From contig NZ_JAUZEE010000014.1 of the NCBI RefSeq assembly GCF_030705305.1, forward strand, positions 19,614 to 83,613: a DNA stretch of 64,000 bases, written 5' to 3'. Every line of letters begins with the position of its first letter. Position 1 is the stretch's first letter. The DNA is from Leptothrix discophora (GTDB taxonomy: Bacteria; Pseudomonadota; Gammaproteobacteria; Burkholderiales; Burkholderiaceae_C). Under the pieces are notes generated by a model. It was given only the letters and a program-made list of their open reading frames with translations, was not told the origin of the DNA and made no database searches. Positions 51,021 through 59,537 of the stretch are shown here, one piece after another. A program made the translations under genes and the position numbers.

Positions 51021-51563
51021 ATGAGCACTGCCGTGCAGCCCTACACCTTCCACGCCGGCGAGGCGACCGTGCTGGCCGCCGAGGGCCAGGCCACCGACGC
51101 GATGCCCGAGATCCTGATCGGCCGCGTCGACGGCCCGGTCGGACAGGCCTTCGCGAACATGATGGCGCAGAGCAAGGGCCACACCGCGATGTTCGCGATC
51201 CGTGCCTGCAACCAGCTGGTCCGCCCGGCCACGATCACCGTGCCCAAGGTGACGCTCAAGGACAGCGCCAACATCGACCTGTTCGGCGGCGTGGTGCAGA
51301 GCGCCACGGCCGACGCGGTGCTCGACAGCGTCATCGAGGGCGTGATCCCGAAGGACCTGGTCGACCAGCTCTGCATCATCAGCCTGGTCTGGATCGACCC
51401 GCGCTGCGCCAAGGACCCGAACCTCGACAAGAAGGACATGTACCGCACCAACTACGAGGCGACCAAGCTCGCGATCCGCCGTGCGCTGCGCCATGAGCCG
51501 TCGATCGACGAGCTGATTGCCAACCGCCACACGATCCGGCACGACATGGACGACTGGAGCTGA
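51021..51563 (+). CDS. Fae homologue lacking the catalytic histidine
   Basis: 180 residues, Fae fold throughout: FANMMAQSKGHTAMFAIRAC, LVRPATITVPKVTLK and NYEATKLAIRRAL align with Fae at 34998. At the position of Fae's catalytic His 22, this protein has Met 28 (DAMPEILIGRVDG). It is therefore unlikely to condense formaldehyde by the normal mechanism. It could bind formaldehyde or H4MPT as a sensor or chaperone, or scaffold Fhc. It follows fhcC directly. Such Fae2/Fae3-like paralogues are known from other methylotrophs without a settled function. Confidence 0.85.
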   Translation: MSTAVQPYTFHAGEATVLAAEGQATDAMPEILIGRVDGPVGQAFANMMAQSKGHTAMFAIRACNQLVRPATITVPKVTLKDSANIDLFGGVVQSATADAVLDSVIEGVIPKDLVDQLCIISLVWIDPRCAKDPNLDKKDMYRTNYEATKLAIRRALRHEPSIDELIANRHTIRHDMDDWS

Positions 51564-51624
51564 TCCGTCGCCGCGCGGGGCCGCTAAGCTGGCGGCACCG
51601 CAGTTTACGCCCCGACGACGCGCC

Positions 51625-52338
51625 ATGACCCGGCCTGCCGAAGACCTCGCCTCATCGACCGCCCCGGGCCCCGTGCTCGCCCTGTTCGACCTCGACCACA
51701 CGCTGATCCCCTTCGACAGCGGCATGGCCTGGACCCGTTTCCTGATCGGGCGCGGCCTGCTGCCGGCCGAGGCGGAGATGCGCTACCTCGGCTTTGCCAG
51801 CCAGTACGTCGCCGGCACGCTGGACATCCACGAGATGCATGCCAGCAACCTGGCCCCGCTGGTCCGGCATCCACTGAGCGAGCTGCGGCGCTGGCAGGGC
51901 GCCTTCGAGGTCGAGATGGCCGGCCGCATCCCGCAGGCCATGCGCGCGCTGGTGCGCAGCCACGTCGCGGCGGGCCACCACTGCGCCATCGTCACGGCGA
52001 CCACCCGCCTGATCGCCGAGCCGCTGGCCCGCCTGTTCGGCGTGCGCCACCTGCTGTGCACCGAGGCCGGCCAGCGCACCGACGAGGCCGGCGTCGACTG
52101 GATCGCCCCGGACATCGTCGGCCGGCCGTGCTTTCGCGAGCACAAGATCGAGCACGTCGAACGCTGGCTGGCCGTGATCGGCGCACCACCGCTGGCCGAG
52201 GCCGGCCACAGCGTCTTCTATTCCGACTCGGCCAGCGACCTGCCGCTGCTGGAGGCCGTGCGCGAACCGGTCGCCGTCCGCCCCGACCCCCGCCTGCGCG
52301 AGATCGCGCTGGCGCGGGGGTGGCGGGTGATGGATTGA
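51625..52338 (+). CDS. HAD-IB family phosphatase, SerB-like
   Basis: 237 residues. The nucleophile motif LFDLDHTLIPFDSGMAW is at about residue 20, HCAIVTATTRLIAEPLA carries motif II, and VFYSDSASDLPLLEAV carries the acidic motif. It belongs to the HAD-IB group with phosphoserine phosphatase-like members; substrate unknown. It lies just after the C1 island; linkage to it is not evident. Confidence 0.82.
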   Translation: MTRPAEDLASSTAPGPVLALFDLDHTLIPFDSGMAWTRFLIGRGLLPAEAEMRYLGFASQYVAGTLDIHEMHASNLAPLVRHPLSELRRWQGAFEVEMAGRIPQAMRALVRSHVAAGHHCAIVTATTRLIAEPLARLFGVRHLLCTEAGQRTDEAGVDWIAPDIVGRPCFREHKIEHVERWLAVIGAPPLAEAGHSVFYSDSASDLPLLEAVREPVAVRPDPRLREIALARGWRVMD

Positions 52339-52442
52339 AGGTGGAAGACAACCGCCGCTGAGCCTTCGCTCGACGCGCATCCCGCGTGTCGGTCAGTTCC
52401 GATCGCTTGTCTGCGGGGGCGTGGTATGAGGCAGGGCGTCCA

Positions 52443-52859
52443 TCAAGCAGGAATGACCACCGGAGGCGCCAGCGCCAGCTTCTTGGCTCGGCGGGCGAAC
52501 TTGCGATCGTCGAATGAAGCGACCTGTCTGCACTCGCGATAGGCGGCGTGGTGGAGTGCATCGGCAAAATCCAGACCCGCTTCCGCGTTGGCAATGGCTT
52601 GCTCCACCACCGGGCGGTCTTCGAGGGTGACGTGGCGCATCGTCAAGAGATGACGCAAGACCGACAGGCATTGAGGCGCGTCGAAACCGTAGTAGCCCCG
52701 CATGACCCATTCGAGTTCGAGCACGACCGAACGGCTCACCATCAGTGCCTGACCGGACTCGATCAGCCGACGTGCTTGTTCACGTTGCCGGGTGGCCTCT
52801 GTGTCGCCGCTGTCCTCGATGTAGTAGCGCGCGAGCACGTTGGTATCGAGGCCGATCAC
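52443..52859 (-). CDS. vapC: PIN-domain toxin, VapC-like
   Basis: 138 residues. PIN domain acidic residues: Asp in IGLDTNVLARYY, Glu in VLELEWVMRGYY, Asp in GLDFADALHHAA and SFDDRKFAR. It is a ribonuclease toxin of a type II toxin-antitoxin pair. Its start overlaps the antitoxin stop by 4 bases. Confidence 0.88.
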   Translation of the reverse strand: MIGLDTNVLARYYIEDSGDTEATRQREQARRLIESGQALMVSRSVVLELEWVMRGYYGFDAPQCLSVLRHLLTMRHVTLEDRPVVEQAIANAEAGLDFADALHHAAYRECRQVASFDDRKFARRAKKLALAPPVVIPA

Positions 52860-53092
52860 GGCTTGACCAGCGTCGCTGGATCGAAGTCGACGGGAACGGA
52901 CTTGCGGCGGCTCTTGAGCATGCCGAACCCGCTGCTGACGGACTCGACGGGCGGCTGGCTCTGGACCTGCAACTCCACGCGGTCGCCAACCATCACGAAC
53001 GCGACCCGGCTGCCTTGCCGGATGCCCAGCCGTTGCCTGACCTCCTTGGGAATCGTGACCTGACCCTTGCTGGTGACCGAAGTGACATCCAC
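52856..53092 (-). CDS. vapB: AbrB/MazE-family antitoxin, VapB-like
   Basis: 78 residues from GTG 53092, preceded by GGAG. SVTSKGQVTIPKEVRQRLGI is the SpoVT/AbrB swapped-hairpin DNA-binding domain; the C-terminal 30 residues would bind the toxin. A longer in-frame ATG at 53149 would run over the operator-like dyad at 53106-53122, so the GTG is preferred. It autoregulates the pair, as usual for the family. Confidence 0.85.
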   Translation of the reverse strand: MDVTSVTSKGQVTIPKEVRQRLGIRQGSRVAFVMVGDRVELQVQSQPPVESVSSGFGMLKSRRKSVPVDFDPATLVKP

Positions 53093-53105
53093 GTTCTGCT
53101 CCTGT

Positions 53106-53122
53106 GTATTACCTGGTAATAC
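53106..53122 (-). promoter_or_regulatory. Operator-like dyad of the VapBC pair
   Basis: GTATTACC-T-GGTAATAC is a perfect 8-bp inverted repeat with one base between the arms, 13 bases upstream of the antitoxin start. Position and symmetry fit autoregulation by the VapBC complex. Confidence 0.6.
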
Positions 53123-53162
53123 TAGCCGAATCTGTCGCCTCCGTTGCAACAGACGACCGACC

Positions 53163-53756
53163 TCAGTTCTCCAACCTCAGGATCTCCAGCTGCTCCGGCA
53201 CCGTCTCGAAGGTGCCGGCGCCGGCGGGCATCTGCATCAGGGGCTGGCCTTCGGGGTCGAGCAGCCAGACGCTCGGGTAGACCAGCATGCGGGCGCGCTG
53301 GTCGCCGATGGCGCGCTGGAAGTCGGCGTAGGGCAGGCGGTGGCGGTCGCTGCGCAGGATCATGCGGGTGGCGGTGACGTCGAGCGCGCTGCGCAGGTCG
53401 ACCAGCAGGTACTTCTCGCGGAAGTGCGGCAGCAGCGCGGTGGCGTTGGCGGCCAGGAAGGCCTCGTAACGGCGGCAAAAGGGGCAGTCGCTGGCGCCCA
53501 GGTAGACGTAGAGCCACTTGCGCTGCGCGCGGGCCTGGGCGAGCGCCGGGCGCAGGTCGAACTCGATGCGGTTGCCGTCCTGCGGCACCGGCTGGACGAC
53601 GATGGCCTCGTAGGCCGCCGGCAGCGCCGCCCGGGCCGGAAGGCCGATGGCCACGAGCATCGCGGCGATCGGGGTGATCAGCCCGAGCCGCAGGAACCGC
53701 GCGCAGCGGGGGAACCCGGCGAGCCCGGCTGCCATCACGCCACGCCTGCCCGCCAT
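53163..53756 (-). CDS. Thioredoxin-fold protein, SoxW-like
   Basis: 197 residues with an N-terminal signal/anchor (to about residue 43, PARAALPA) and a thioredoxin-like domain with the redox motif ASDCPFCRRYEAF. FETVPEQLEILRLEN closes it. It probably keeps the SoxYZ-like carriers or XoxG-related proteins reduced in the periplasm. Its ATG shares one base with the stop of the SoxYZ-like gene (TGATG), indicating co-translation. Last gene of the second PQQ-related operon. Confidence 0.8.
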   Translation of the reverse strand: MAGRRGVMAAGLAGFPRCARFLRLGLITPIAAMLVAIGLPARAALPAAYEAIVVQPVPQDGNRIEFDLRPALAQARAQRKWLYVYLGASDCPFCRRYEAFLAANATALLPHFREKYLLVDLRSALDVTATRMILRSDRHRLPYADFQRAIGDQRARMLVYPSVWLLDPEGQPLMQMPAGAGTFETVPEQLEILRLEN

Positions 53757-54661
53757 CACGCCACTCCCGCCTGGTCGAGGTCCAGTTCGCCGCGGGTGCG
53801 CAGTTCCTTGCTGTCCTCGATGTCGGCGCTCAACCGGCCGACCCGGCCTTCGCCCGGCACCGCGAGCTGGAAGCGCCAGCTGGGGTTCTCGCTGACCGAG
53901 AAGTCCATGTCGGCGTCGAACACCGGCCGGCCACCCAGCCGGACCTGGATGCTGCGCACGAAGTGCGGCGGGATGTACATCACCGTCACCTGGTTCAGCT
54001 CGAAGCCGGTGTCGTTCGGGTGCAGCACGGTCAGGTCGACGGCGGTGCCGCCGGCGTCGCGGTGCAGGCCCTCGGGCAGGCGCAGCAGGGTCTTGCCGAT
54101 CAGGTGCGGCGACTCGCGGTTGGGCGGTGCGCTGCAGCCGCCCGAGACCTTCACGTAGCGCGAGTCCATGTGCAGCGAGCCGTCGTCGAGCTGATGGACG
54201 ACGCGGATGTGGCTGTACTCGTCGACCCGCAGCCGGGTCTCGAAGTTCGCCGGGCCGAGCGCCTCGCCCAGCGTCAGCGTGGCCGCCACCGGCGACGGGT
54301 TCTTGTCGACCAGCAGCGTCATGCGGCGCACCCGGCGGGCATCGCCCGGGGCCAGCTTCGAGACGATCCTGACTGGCACCGACGCGCCGTAGGCCGCCCG
54401 CAGCGGCACGACCAGCTGGACCTGGCTGGCCGCACCGGCGGCGATGGGCTGACCGCCGAACAGGCGCTCGCGCAGGCTTTCCCACTGCGGCGAGCTGTCG
54501 CCGTGGCCGACGTTGGTGGGCAGGCCGCCGACCGCTGCCTGCGCCGGCCCGGCCAGGCCGGTCAGTCCTGCCCAGCCCATCGCACCGAAGGCCAGGCCCT
54601 GCGCCAGGCGCTGGCGGCGGTCGGTGTCGACGGGCTTCGGTGCGGCGTGGCGTGGCGTCAT
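53756..54661 (-). CDS. Quinoprotein-associated SoxYZ-like carrier (first copy)
   Basis: 301 residues: a signal peptide (about 1-43), a SoxY-like domain ending at the carrier motif VKVSGGCSAPP, and a SoxZ-like domain (about 200-295). This single-chain SoxYZ family accompanies PQQ dehydrogenases; its cargo is unknown. AAGGAC precedes ATG 54661. An alternative ATG at 54691 overlaps the stop of the upstream gene (ATGA) and would add 10 residues. A second copy is at 58181. Confidence 0.83.
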   Translation of the reverse strand: MTPRHAAPKPVDTDRRQRLAQGLAFGAMGWAGLTGLAGPAQAAVGGLPTNVGHGDSSPQWESLRERLFGGQPIAAGAASQVQLVVPLRAAYGASVPVRIVSKLAPGDARRVRRMTLLVDKNPSPVAATLTLGEALGPANFETRLRVDEYSHIRVVHQLDDGSLHMDSRYVKVSGGCSAPPNRESPHLIGKTLLRLPEGLHRDAGGTAVDLTVLHPNDTGFELNQVTVMYIPPHFVRSIQVRLGGRPVFDADMDFSVSENPSWRFQLAVPGEGRVGRLSADIEDSKELRTRGELDLDQAGVA

Positions 54662-54687
54662 GGCAAGTCCTTCGGGGGAGCGGTGTG

Positions 54688-55734
54688 TCATCGGCCCAGC
54701 ATGAGCGCGCGCTCCTGCCGGAGGTAGACGATGGACGCGTTGCGCCGGTGGGTGGTGTCGCTGCGGGCCCAGCCGGCGAACTCGGGCAGGCCGCTGGCGT
54801 CGGCGACCTCGCTGAGCGCGATGCCGCCGCGCAGCAGCTCGGCGGTACGGGCTTCGAGCTGGTCGAGGTAGCGGCGTTCGCGGCCGATCAGTTCGGCGGC
54901 GTCGCCGGCCGGGCCGTGGCCGGGCAGGGCCTGGTGTGGGCCGAGCCGCGACGCGGCCTCCAGCGCCAGCCGCCAGCCCTTGAGGTCGCCGTCCTGCACG
55001 TCGGGGATGACCTGCGAGTCGAGCAGCGCACCGGCGACGAGGCTGGCGCTGCGCACATCCCACAGCGCGCTGTCGCCGGGGCTGGCGGCCAGGTCGCCGG
55101 CCATGGGCGCCAGCAGGCGCAGCGGCCGGCCGATGTCGGGCAGCGGGGCCAGGCTGGCGTCGGCATCGCGGGCGTCGAACAGGTGATCGGGGCGGGGCAC
55201 GCGGGTGCCGGCCATCTCGGCCTCGCCGAGCTGGCGCTGCAGCGATTTCAGGCAGGTCTCGCAACGGGCCGACATCAGCCGGGCGGCGTCGCGGTGCATC
55301 CAGACCGGCACGCCGGCGTCCTGGAAGGCGGTCGCGCCGAAGATGAATTCCTGCATCGCGTGGGTCAGCAGCAGGCCGCGCAAGGGCTGGTCGGTGAGCT
55401 GGCGCACGCGTGCGAGCAGCGCCTCGCCGTCGCGCCGCGACACGCCGGCGTTGACCAGCAGGGCGCCACGCGGGCCGACCAGCAGCGCGGCGTTGCCGAT
55501 GCGTCCGGCGTTCGCCGGGTCGACGTCGCCGGCATGGCCGCGCAGCAGCCAGACGCCCTCGGCGACGCGCTGCGGCTCGGGCCGCTCGATCGATGAAGCG
55601 ACAGCGGCACGGGCGGCCTGCGGACCGTCCAGCACCGCGCAGGCCGCCAGCCAGGGCAGGCCCAGCAGGGCCCCGAGCAGGCGGCGGCGAGCGTCGATCG
55701 GGCGGGACGGCGAGGGGGCGTGGCGTGGGTTCAT
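54688..55734 (-). CDS. Metallo-beta-lactamase-fold protein, quinoprotein relay type, degenerate metal site
   Basis: 348 residues with a lipoprotein- or Tat-like N terminus (ALLGLPWLAACAV). The fold and the SARCETCLKSL CxxC segment match the quinoprotein relay system zinc metallohydrolase family. The usual HxHxDH metal motif reads THAMQEFIFG (from His 125), and the preceding Asp strand reads LLVNAG. Only PGHGP is retained. So hydrolase activity is doubtful; it may serve as a binding protein. It lies between the SRPBCC gene and a SoxYZ-like carrier gene. Confidence 0.78.
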   Translation of the reverse strand: MNPRHAPSPSRPIDARRRLLGALLGLPWLAACAVLDGPQAARAAVASSIERPEPQRVAEGVWLLRGHAGDVDPANAGRIGNAALLVGPRGALLVNAGVSRRDGEALLARVRQLTDQPLRGLLLTHAMQEFIFGATAFQDAGVPVWMHRDAARLMSARCETCLKSLQRQLGEAEMAGTRVPRPDHLFDARDADASLAPLPDIGRPLRLLAPMAGDLAASPGDSALWDVRSASLVAGALLDSQVIPDVQDGDLKGWRLALEAASRLGPHQALPGHGPAGDAAELIGRERRYLDQLEARTAELLRGGIALSEVADASGLPEFAGWARSDTTHRRNASIVYLRQERALMLGR

Positions 55735-55808
55735 CGTGTGGGCATCGGCCGGATCGGGCGCAACTGGAGGATGACGTGCCCGCCGATCCTGCTCGCGCCA
55801 CGGGGCGT

Positions 55809-56381
55809 TCAGCGTCCCTCGGCCAGTGCCTTGAGCTGCTTCAGGCCGGCCTGGTAGACGCCGGTGATGGCGGCCACCGCCGCCTCGTCGTTCTGGTCCG
55901 GCGGCGGGTCGTTGTTCGGGTAGCCGCGGTAGAAGGCGCCGCGCCATTCGACGCTGGACTTGCCGCCGCCGGCATCGCTGACCTGGATCTGCGAGGTGTA
56001 GTTGGTGACCGGCAGCGCGCCGCCGTCCTTGGCCCGGTAGCCGTAGCGCATCTGGGCGTCGTCGTAGCGCTCCAGCGTCTCGACCAGGCCGCCGCCGCCC
56101 TTGAGCTTGAGCGTGCGCACCGAGCCGACCTCGTTGCCCTTGTCGGCCGGACTCTCGGCGACCGCCGGGTGCCAGTCCTTGAGCGCATCGAAGTGGCGGA
56201 TCAGGCCCCAGACCTTGGCCGTGGGTGCGTCGATCTCGACCTTCTCGGTCACCTTCTGGCGCGTCGGGCCGTGGGCCTGGGCGGGGTCGGCCAGGCCCAG
56301 GCCGAGGCCCCCGGCCAGCAAGGTGGCCTGGAGGGCGGCCAGCGCGAGACGTCGGCGCCGTGGGCTCGGGATTGCGGACAT
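55809..56381 (-). CDS. Secreted SRPBCC-family protein
   Basis: 190 residues with a signal peptide (cleavage near residue 36, AQA) and an SRPBCC/Bet v1-like lipid- or ligand-binding fold: VEIDAPTAKVWGLIRHFDAL, DWHPAVAES and SSVEWRGAFYRGYPNND. Homologues accompany xox clusters; ligand unknown. It may bind a hydrophobic molecule such as PQQ or a quinone, which is inference. Confidence 0.75.
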   Translation of the reverse strand: MSAIPSPRRRRLALAALQATLLAGGLGLGLADPAQAHGPTRQKVTEKVEIDAPTAKVWGLIRHFDALKDWHPAVAESPADKGNEVGSVRTLKLKGGGGLVETLERYDDAQMRYGYRAKDGGALPVTNYTSQIQVSDAGGGKSSVEWRGAFYRGYPNNDPPPDQNDEAAVAAITGVYQAGLKQLKALAEGR

Positions 56382-56439
56382 CGGAGAGGCTCCTTCTTCG
56401 GGGTGTGGATGGGGGGTTCGGTGGCGCGGGTCCAGATCG

Positions 56440-57483
56440 TCAGTCCGGTGCCTGGCCGATGAAGCGGCCGAAGCCACGGCTGTTCGAGCCGGTCGGCACG
56501 GTGGCCAGCGTGCGGCCGCTGGCGGCGTCGAGCACGACCAGGTTGTCGTCCATCCAGTTGACGACATGGATCTGGTCGCCGTGCGCGGCGATGCCTTCGG
56601 GGTAGGCGAAACCGTCGATCGTGCGCAGCGGCTGCAGCGTCGCCGCGTCGATCACGCTGAGGCTGTCGGCGCGCTGGTTGGTGACGTAGATCAGCCGGCC
56701 GTCGCTGCTCAGGGCCGCACCGTAGGGCGCCTTGCCGACCGCGACCCGGCCAATGGGCTGGGTGGTTTTCGGGTCGGCCTTCAGGTCGATCACGCTCAGG
56801 TCGTCGCTGTAGACGTTCAGCACGAACAGGCGCTCGCGGGCCGCGTCCAGCATCAGCGCGAAGGGGTGGGCGCCGGTCGGCCAGCGGGCGATGACCTCGC
56901 CCCGCACGACGTCGATCACCGCGACGGTGTCGTCGTCGCGCTCGACGACGAAGACGCGCCGGCCGTCCGGATGGGCCAGCACGCCGGCCGGGTAGCGCCC
57001 AGTGGCGACGGCCTGCAGCGGCGCGGCATCGGGCCGGTCGATCGCGTCCGGGTCCAGCACCAGCAGGCGGTTGCGGGACCAGTCGGCGGCGTAGACGCGC
57101 CGGCCGTCGGGTGCGACATCCAGCCCCATCGGCCCGCCACCGGCGGCCAGCCGGCCCAGCACGCGCTGGCTGCGCATGTCGATGACCGAGACGGTGCCGG
57201 CCTCCGGATGGCCCACATAGGCCCGTCCGGTCGCGCTCGATGCCACCACACCGGCCGGCGATCGGTCGACCTTCAGCGTCTGGACCACGCGCCGGCTGGC
57301 CAGGTCGACCACGCTGACGTCGTGGCTGCCCTGGTTGGTGACGTAGGCGAACGGTGCGGCCAGCGCCGGCTGGCTCATGAACGGCGCCAGAAGGGCCAGA
57401 AGGGCCAGCAGGTCCATCAGGACCCGCGCGGCCAGCCTCGCGGCACGGTCGCTGCATGCAGGCAACCGGCGCGCCGTGCGCAT
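56440..57483 (-). CDS. PQQ-catabolism-associated beta-propeller (YVTN family)
   Basis: 347 residues. A signal peptide (ALAAPFAYVTNQGSHDVSVV) leads into seven YVTN-type blades (GTVSVIDMRSQRVLGRLAAG, DDTVAVIDVVRGEVIARW, ADSLSVIDAATLQPLRTIDG). It is a periplasmic propeller that usually accompanies PQQ-dependent alcohol oxidation, with no known catalysis. ATG 57483 is used; ATG 57417 would remove a 22-residue Arg-rich extension. It is the first gene of the 57483-53163 operon, divergent from 57538. Confidence 0.78.
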   Translation of the reverse strand: MRTARRLPACSDRAARLAARVLMDLLALLALLAPFMSQPALAAPFAYVTNQGSHDVSVVDLASRRVVQTLKVDRSPAGVVASSATGRAYVGHPEAGTVSVIDMRSQRVLGRLAAGGGPMGLDVAPDGRRVYAADWSRNRLLVLDPDAIDRPDAAPLQAVATGRYPAGVLAHPDGRRVFVVERDDDTVAVIDVVRGEVIARWPTGAHPFALMLDAARERLFVLNVYSDDLSVIDLKADPKTTQPIGRVAVGKAPYGAALSSDGRLIYVTNQRADSLSVIDAATLQPLRTIDGFAYPEGIAAHGDQIHVVNWMDDNLVVLDAASGRTLATVPTGSNSRGFGRFIGQAPD

Positions 57484-57537
57484 GACAGATTGCGCCAGCG
57501 CGAGCCTCGCCCGTCCCATCCCACCGAAGAGCACACC

Positions 57538-58104
57538 ATGCCGCCGATCCCGTTCCTGCCGAACCGTCGCCACTGCCTGGGCCTGCTGGCTGTCGCCTGC
57601 GGCCTGCCCGTCCATGGGGCCGACGGCGAGGCCCCAGCGTCCTTGCAGCCCGCCCTGGCCTTCCTCGGCTTCGAGGTCATCGACGACCAGCCCGACCCGG
57701 CCCGCTGGCCGGCGCTGCGCGAGCGCGCCGAGCGCATCGGCCGGCAGATGGCCGAGGGCCTGGACCGGCGCGGCCTCTACCGGGTGAACGCGCTCGCGCC
57801 GGCCCAGGCCGCGATCGCCCAGGCGCGCGAGTCCAACGAGTTCCTGCACCGCTGCAACGGCTGCCTGGCCGACATCGGCACGGCAGCCGGCGCGACCTTG
57901 GTCGGCGTGGGCTGGGTGCAGCGTGTCAGCAACCTGATCCTCAACCTCAACCTGGGCATCTGGGACGTGCGCGACGACCGCATGGTGCTGACCAAGTCGG
58001 TTGACATCCGCGGCGACAACGACGAGTCCTGGCGTCGCGGCATCGACTACATGCTGCGCGACATGGTCGAGCGCCGGGCACGCCAGCCGCGCTACGGCCT
58101 GTGA
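57538..58104 (+). CDS. DUF3280/DUF2380-like secreted protein
   Basis: 188 residues with a signal peptide (PNRRHCLGLLAVACGLPVHG). The segment LAFLGFEVIDDQPDPARW is the start of the DUF3280/DUF2380 domain, and CNGCLADIGTAAGATLVGVG has a CxxC pair. Function unknown; the domain occurs in methanol oxidation islands. It is the only plus-strand gene of the island, 54 bases from the divergent propeller gene. Confidence 0.7.
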   Translation: MPPIPFLPNRRHCLGLLAVACGLPVHGADGEAPASLQPALAFLGFEVIDDQPDPARWPALRERAERIGRQMAEGLDRRGLYRVNALAPAQAAIAQARESNEFLHRCNGCLADIGTAAGATLVGVGWVQRVSNLILNLNLGIWDVRDDRMVLTKSVDIRGDNDESWRRGIDYMLRDMVERRARQPRYGL

Positions 58105-58180
58105 CGCGGTCCCAGACGTGCCCGGGCCGGGCCACGTGGGCGGCGTGACAGGCTGTTGCATCGCCCGCGTCCCGGCCACG

Positions 58181-59077
58181 TCAGCGCAGCGCCGCCAGTG
58201 CGGACGAGCCCTGCCAGGCCAGGCCCTGCGTGTCGCCGACCTCGGCCCGCAGCGGCGCGCCGCCCTGCGGTGCGAAGACCAGCCGCAGCGTCGGGTTCTC
58301 GCTGATCGCGAAGTCCAGGTCGGCGCTCAGCAGCAGCCGCTCGCCCTGCCAGATCCGCGCGCTGCGCACGAACTGGGCGGGCGTGAAGTGGCGCGTCAGC
58401 GGGTCCATCGCCATGCCGGAATGGTTGGGGTGGCTGACCATCCACTGCAGCGCCAGCGGCTGGCCGTCGACGACCGGATCGGCGCTGCGGAACTGCATGC
58501 GGCCCATCGCCGCGCGCATCGCCGCCTCGTCGCCGCCGGGCGGTGCCGAACAGCCGCCCGAGGACTTGACGTGGCGCACCGCCATGCGCAGCGTGCCGTC
58601 GGCCGATTCGGCGATGACGCGCACGAAGCTGTAGTCGTCGACCCGCACGCGGGTCTCGATCTGCGGCAGCGCGCCGTCGGCCGGCAGGTCGAACACGGCG
58701 GCGATCGGCGACGGGTTGTTGTCGATCACCAGCGTCAGGCGGCGGATGCCCTGCGGGCCGGCCGGTGCGAGGCCGCTGCGCAGCGCCAGCGGCACGAAGG
58801 CCGGGTCGTCGGCGCGGCGCGGCGCGCTCAGCGACAGCTCGGCCGCGCCGGGCTCCAGCGTGCGGATCGGCCGCTCGCCCCACAGCGAGGCCCGCACCTG
58901 CTGCCAGCGCGGGCTGGCCTCGGGCCGGTCGGATTCGCGGTAGACGCCGGCATCGCGTGCCGGCTCGGCGGCGTGAACCGGTCCCAGGCTTGCCAGGCCC
59001 AGCCCGGCCAAGCCGCGCAACACATCGCGCAACGCGGCGCGGCGCGTGGCTCGGGTTTCGGGCGGGGGCAGGGTCAT
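58181..59077 (-). CDS. Quinoprotein-associated SoxYZ-like carrier (second copy)
   Basis: 298 residues with the same plan as the copy at 53756: a signal peptide, a SoxY-like domain with carrier motif VKSSGGCSAPP, and a SoxZ-like domain (NHSGMAMDPLTRHFTPAQFV). It is the last gene of the xoxF operon. The two copies are diverged paralogues. ATG 59077 is preceded by a run of eight G and no clear ribosome site. Cargo unknown. Confidence 0.82.
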   Translation of the reverse strand: MTLPPPETRATRRAALRDVLRGLAGLGLASLGPVHAAEPARDAGVYRESDRPEASPRWQQVRASLWGERPIRTLEPGAAELSLSAPRRADDPAFVPLALRSGLAPAGPQGIRRLTLVIDNNPSPIAAVFDLPADGALPQIETRVRVDDYSFVRVIAESADGTLRMAVRHVKSSGGCSAPPGGDEAAMRAAMGRMQFRSADPVVDGQPLALQWMVSHPNHSGMAMDPLTRHFTPAQFVRSARIWQGERLLLSADLDFAISENPTLRLVFAPQGGAPLRAEVGDTQGLAWQGSSALAALR

Positions 59078-59105
59078 GGCGGGGGGGGCAGGCCGGCGGC
59101 CTGGG

Positions 59106-59501
59106 TCAGCGCGTCACGTAGCAGGACTTCTTGGCCTTGGCCTGGATCGCGCGGTAGCGGCGGATCTCGTCCTGCAGCTTCTCGGTGTCGCGGATGTAGC
59201 TGCCGCGCTCGCCACCGATGGTGTTGGCGTTCGACGCGGTCGACATCTCCACGTAGTCCTCGAAGCTCAGTTCGGTGGCCATCTGGTCGAAGGCGCAGGC
59301 GCACTTGTTGACCATCTCGTAGAAGCCGCCCGGGTGCTCGCGCAGGCAGGCCTGGACCCAGATGAAGCGCTCGGAGGTCGGGAACTCGTCCAGCTTGGCC
59401 GAGGCCGGCGAGCAGGCCAGCGTGGCCAGCAGGACCAGCGTGGTGGAGGCCGCCCGGCGCAGGTGCCGGGCCAGTCGGAAAGGCGTGCGTGTCGCGTGCA
59501 T
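59106..59501 (-). CDS. Small secreted protein of the xox operon
   Basis: 131 residues: a signal peptide (cleavage after SASA, about residue 35) and a mature domain with conserved-looking VQACLREHPGGFYEMVNKC and CACAFDQMA. Three clustered cysteines and one near the C terminus (KKSCYVTR) could form disulfides. I do not recognise a named family. Its position between an unknown gene and the SoxYZ-like carrier gene in the xoxF operon suggests a periplasmic role in methanol oxidation. Confidence 0.65.
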   Translation of the reverse strand: MHATRTPFRLARHLRRAASTTLVLLATLACSPASAKLDEFPTSERFIWVQACLREHPGGFYEMVNKCACAFDQMATELSFEDYVEMSTASNANTIGGERGSYIRDTEKLQDEIRRYRAIQAKAKKSCYVTR

Positions 59502-59537
59502 GGTGGGGTCGGGGGTGGGGGCGGGCGGACGTCGGGA

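Noticed and set aside
59081..59088. Run of eight G before the second SoxYZ-like gene as a phase-variable tract
   Set aside because: The run is short, lies outside the coding region, and nothing else suggests phase variation.
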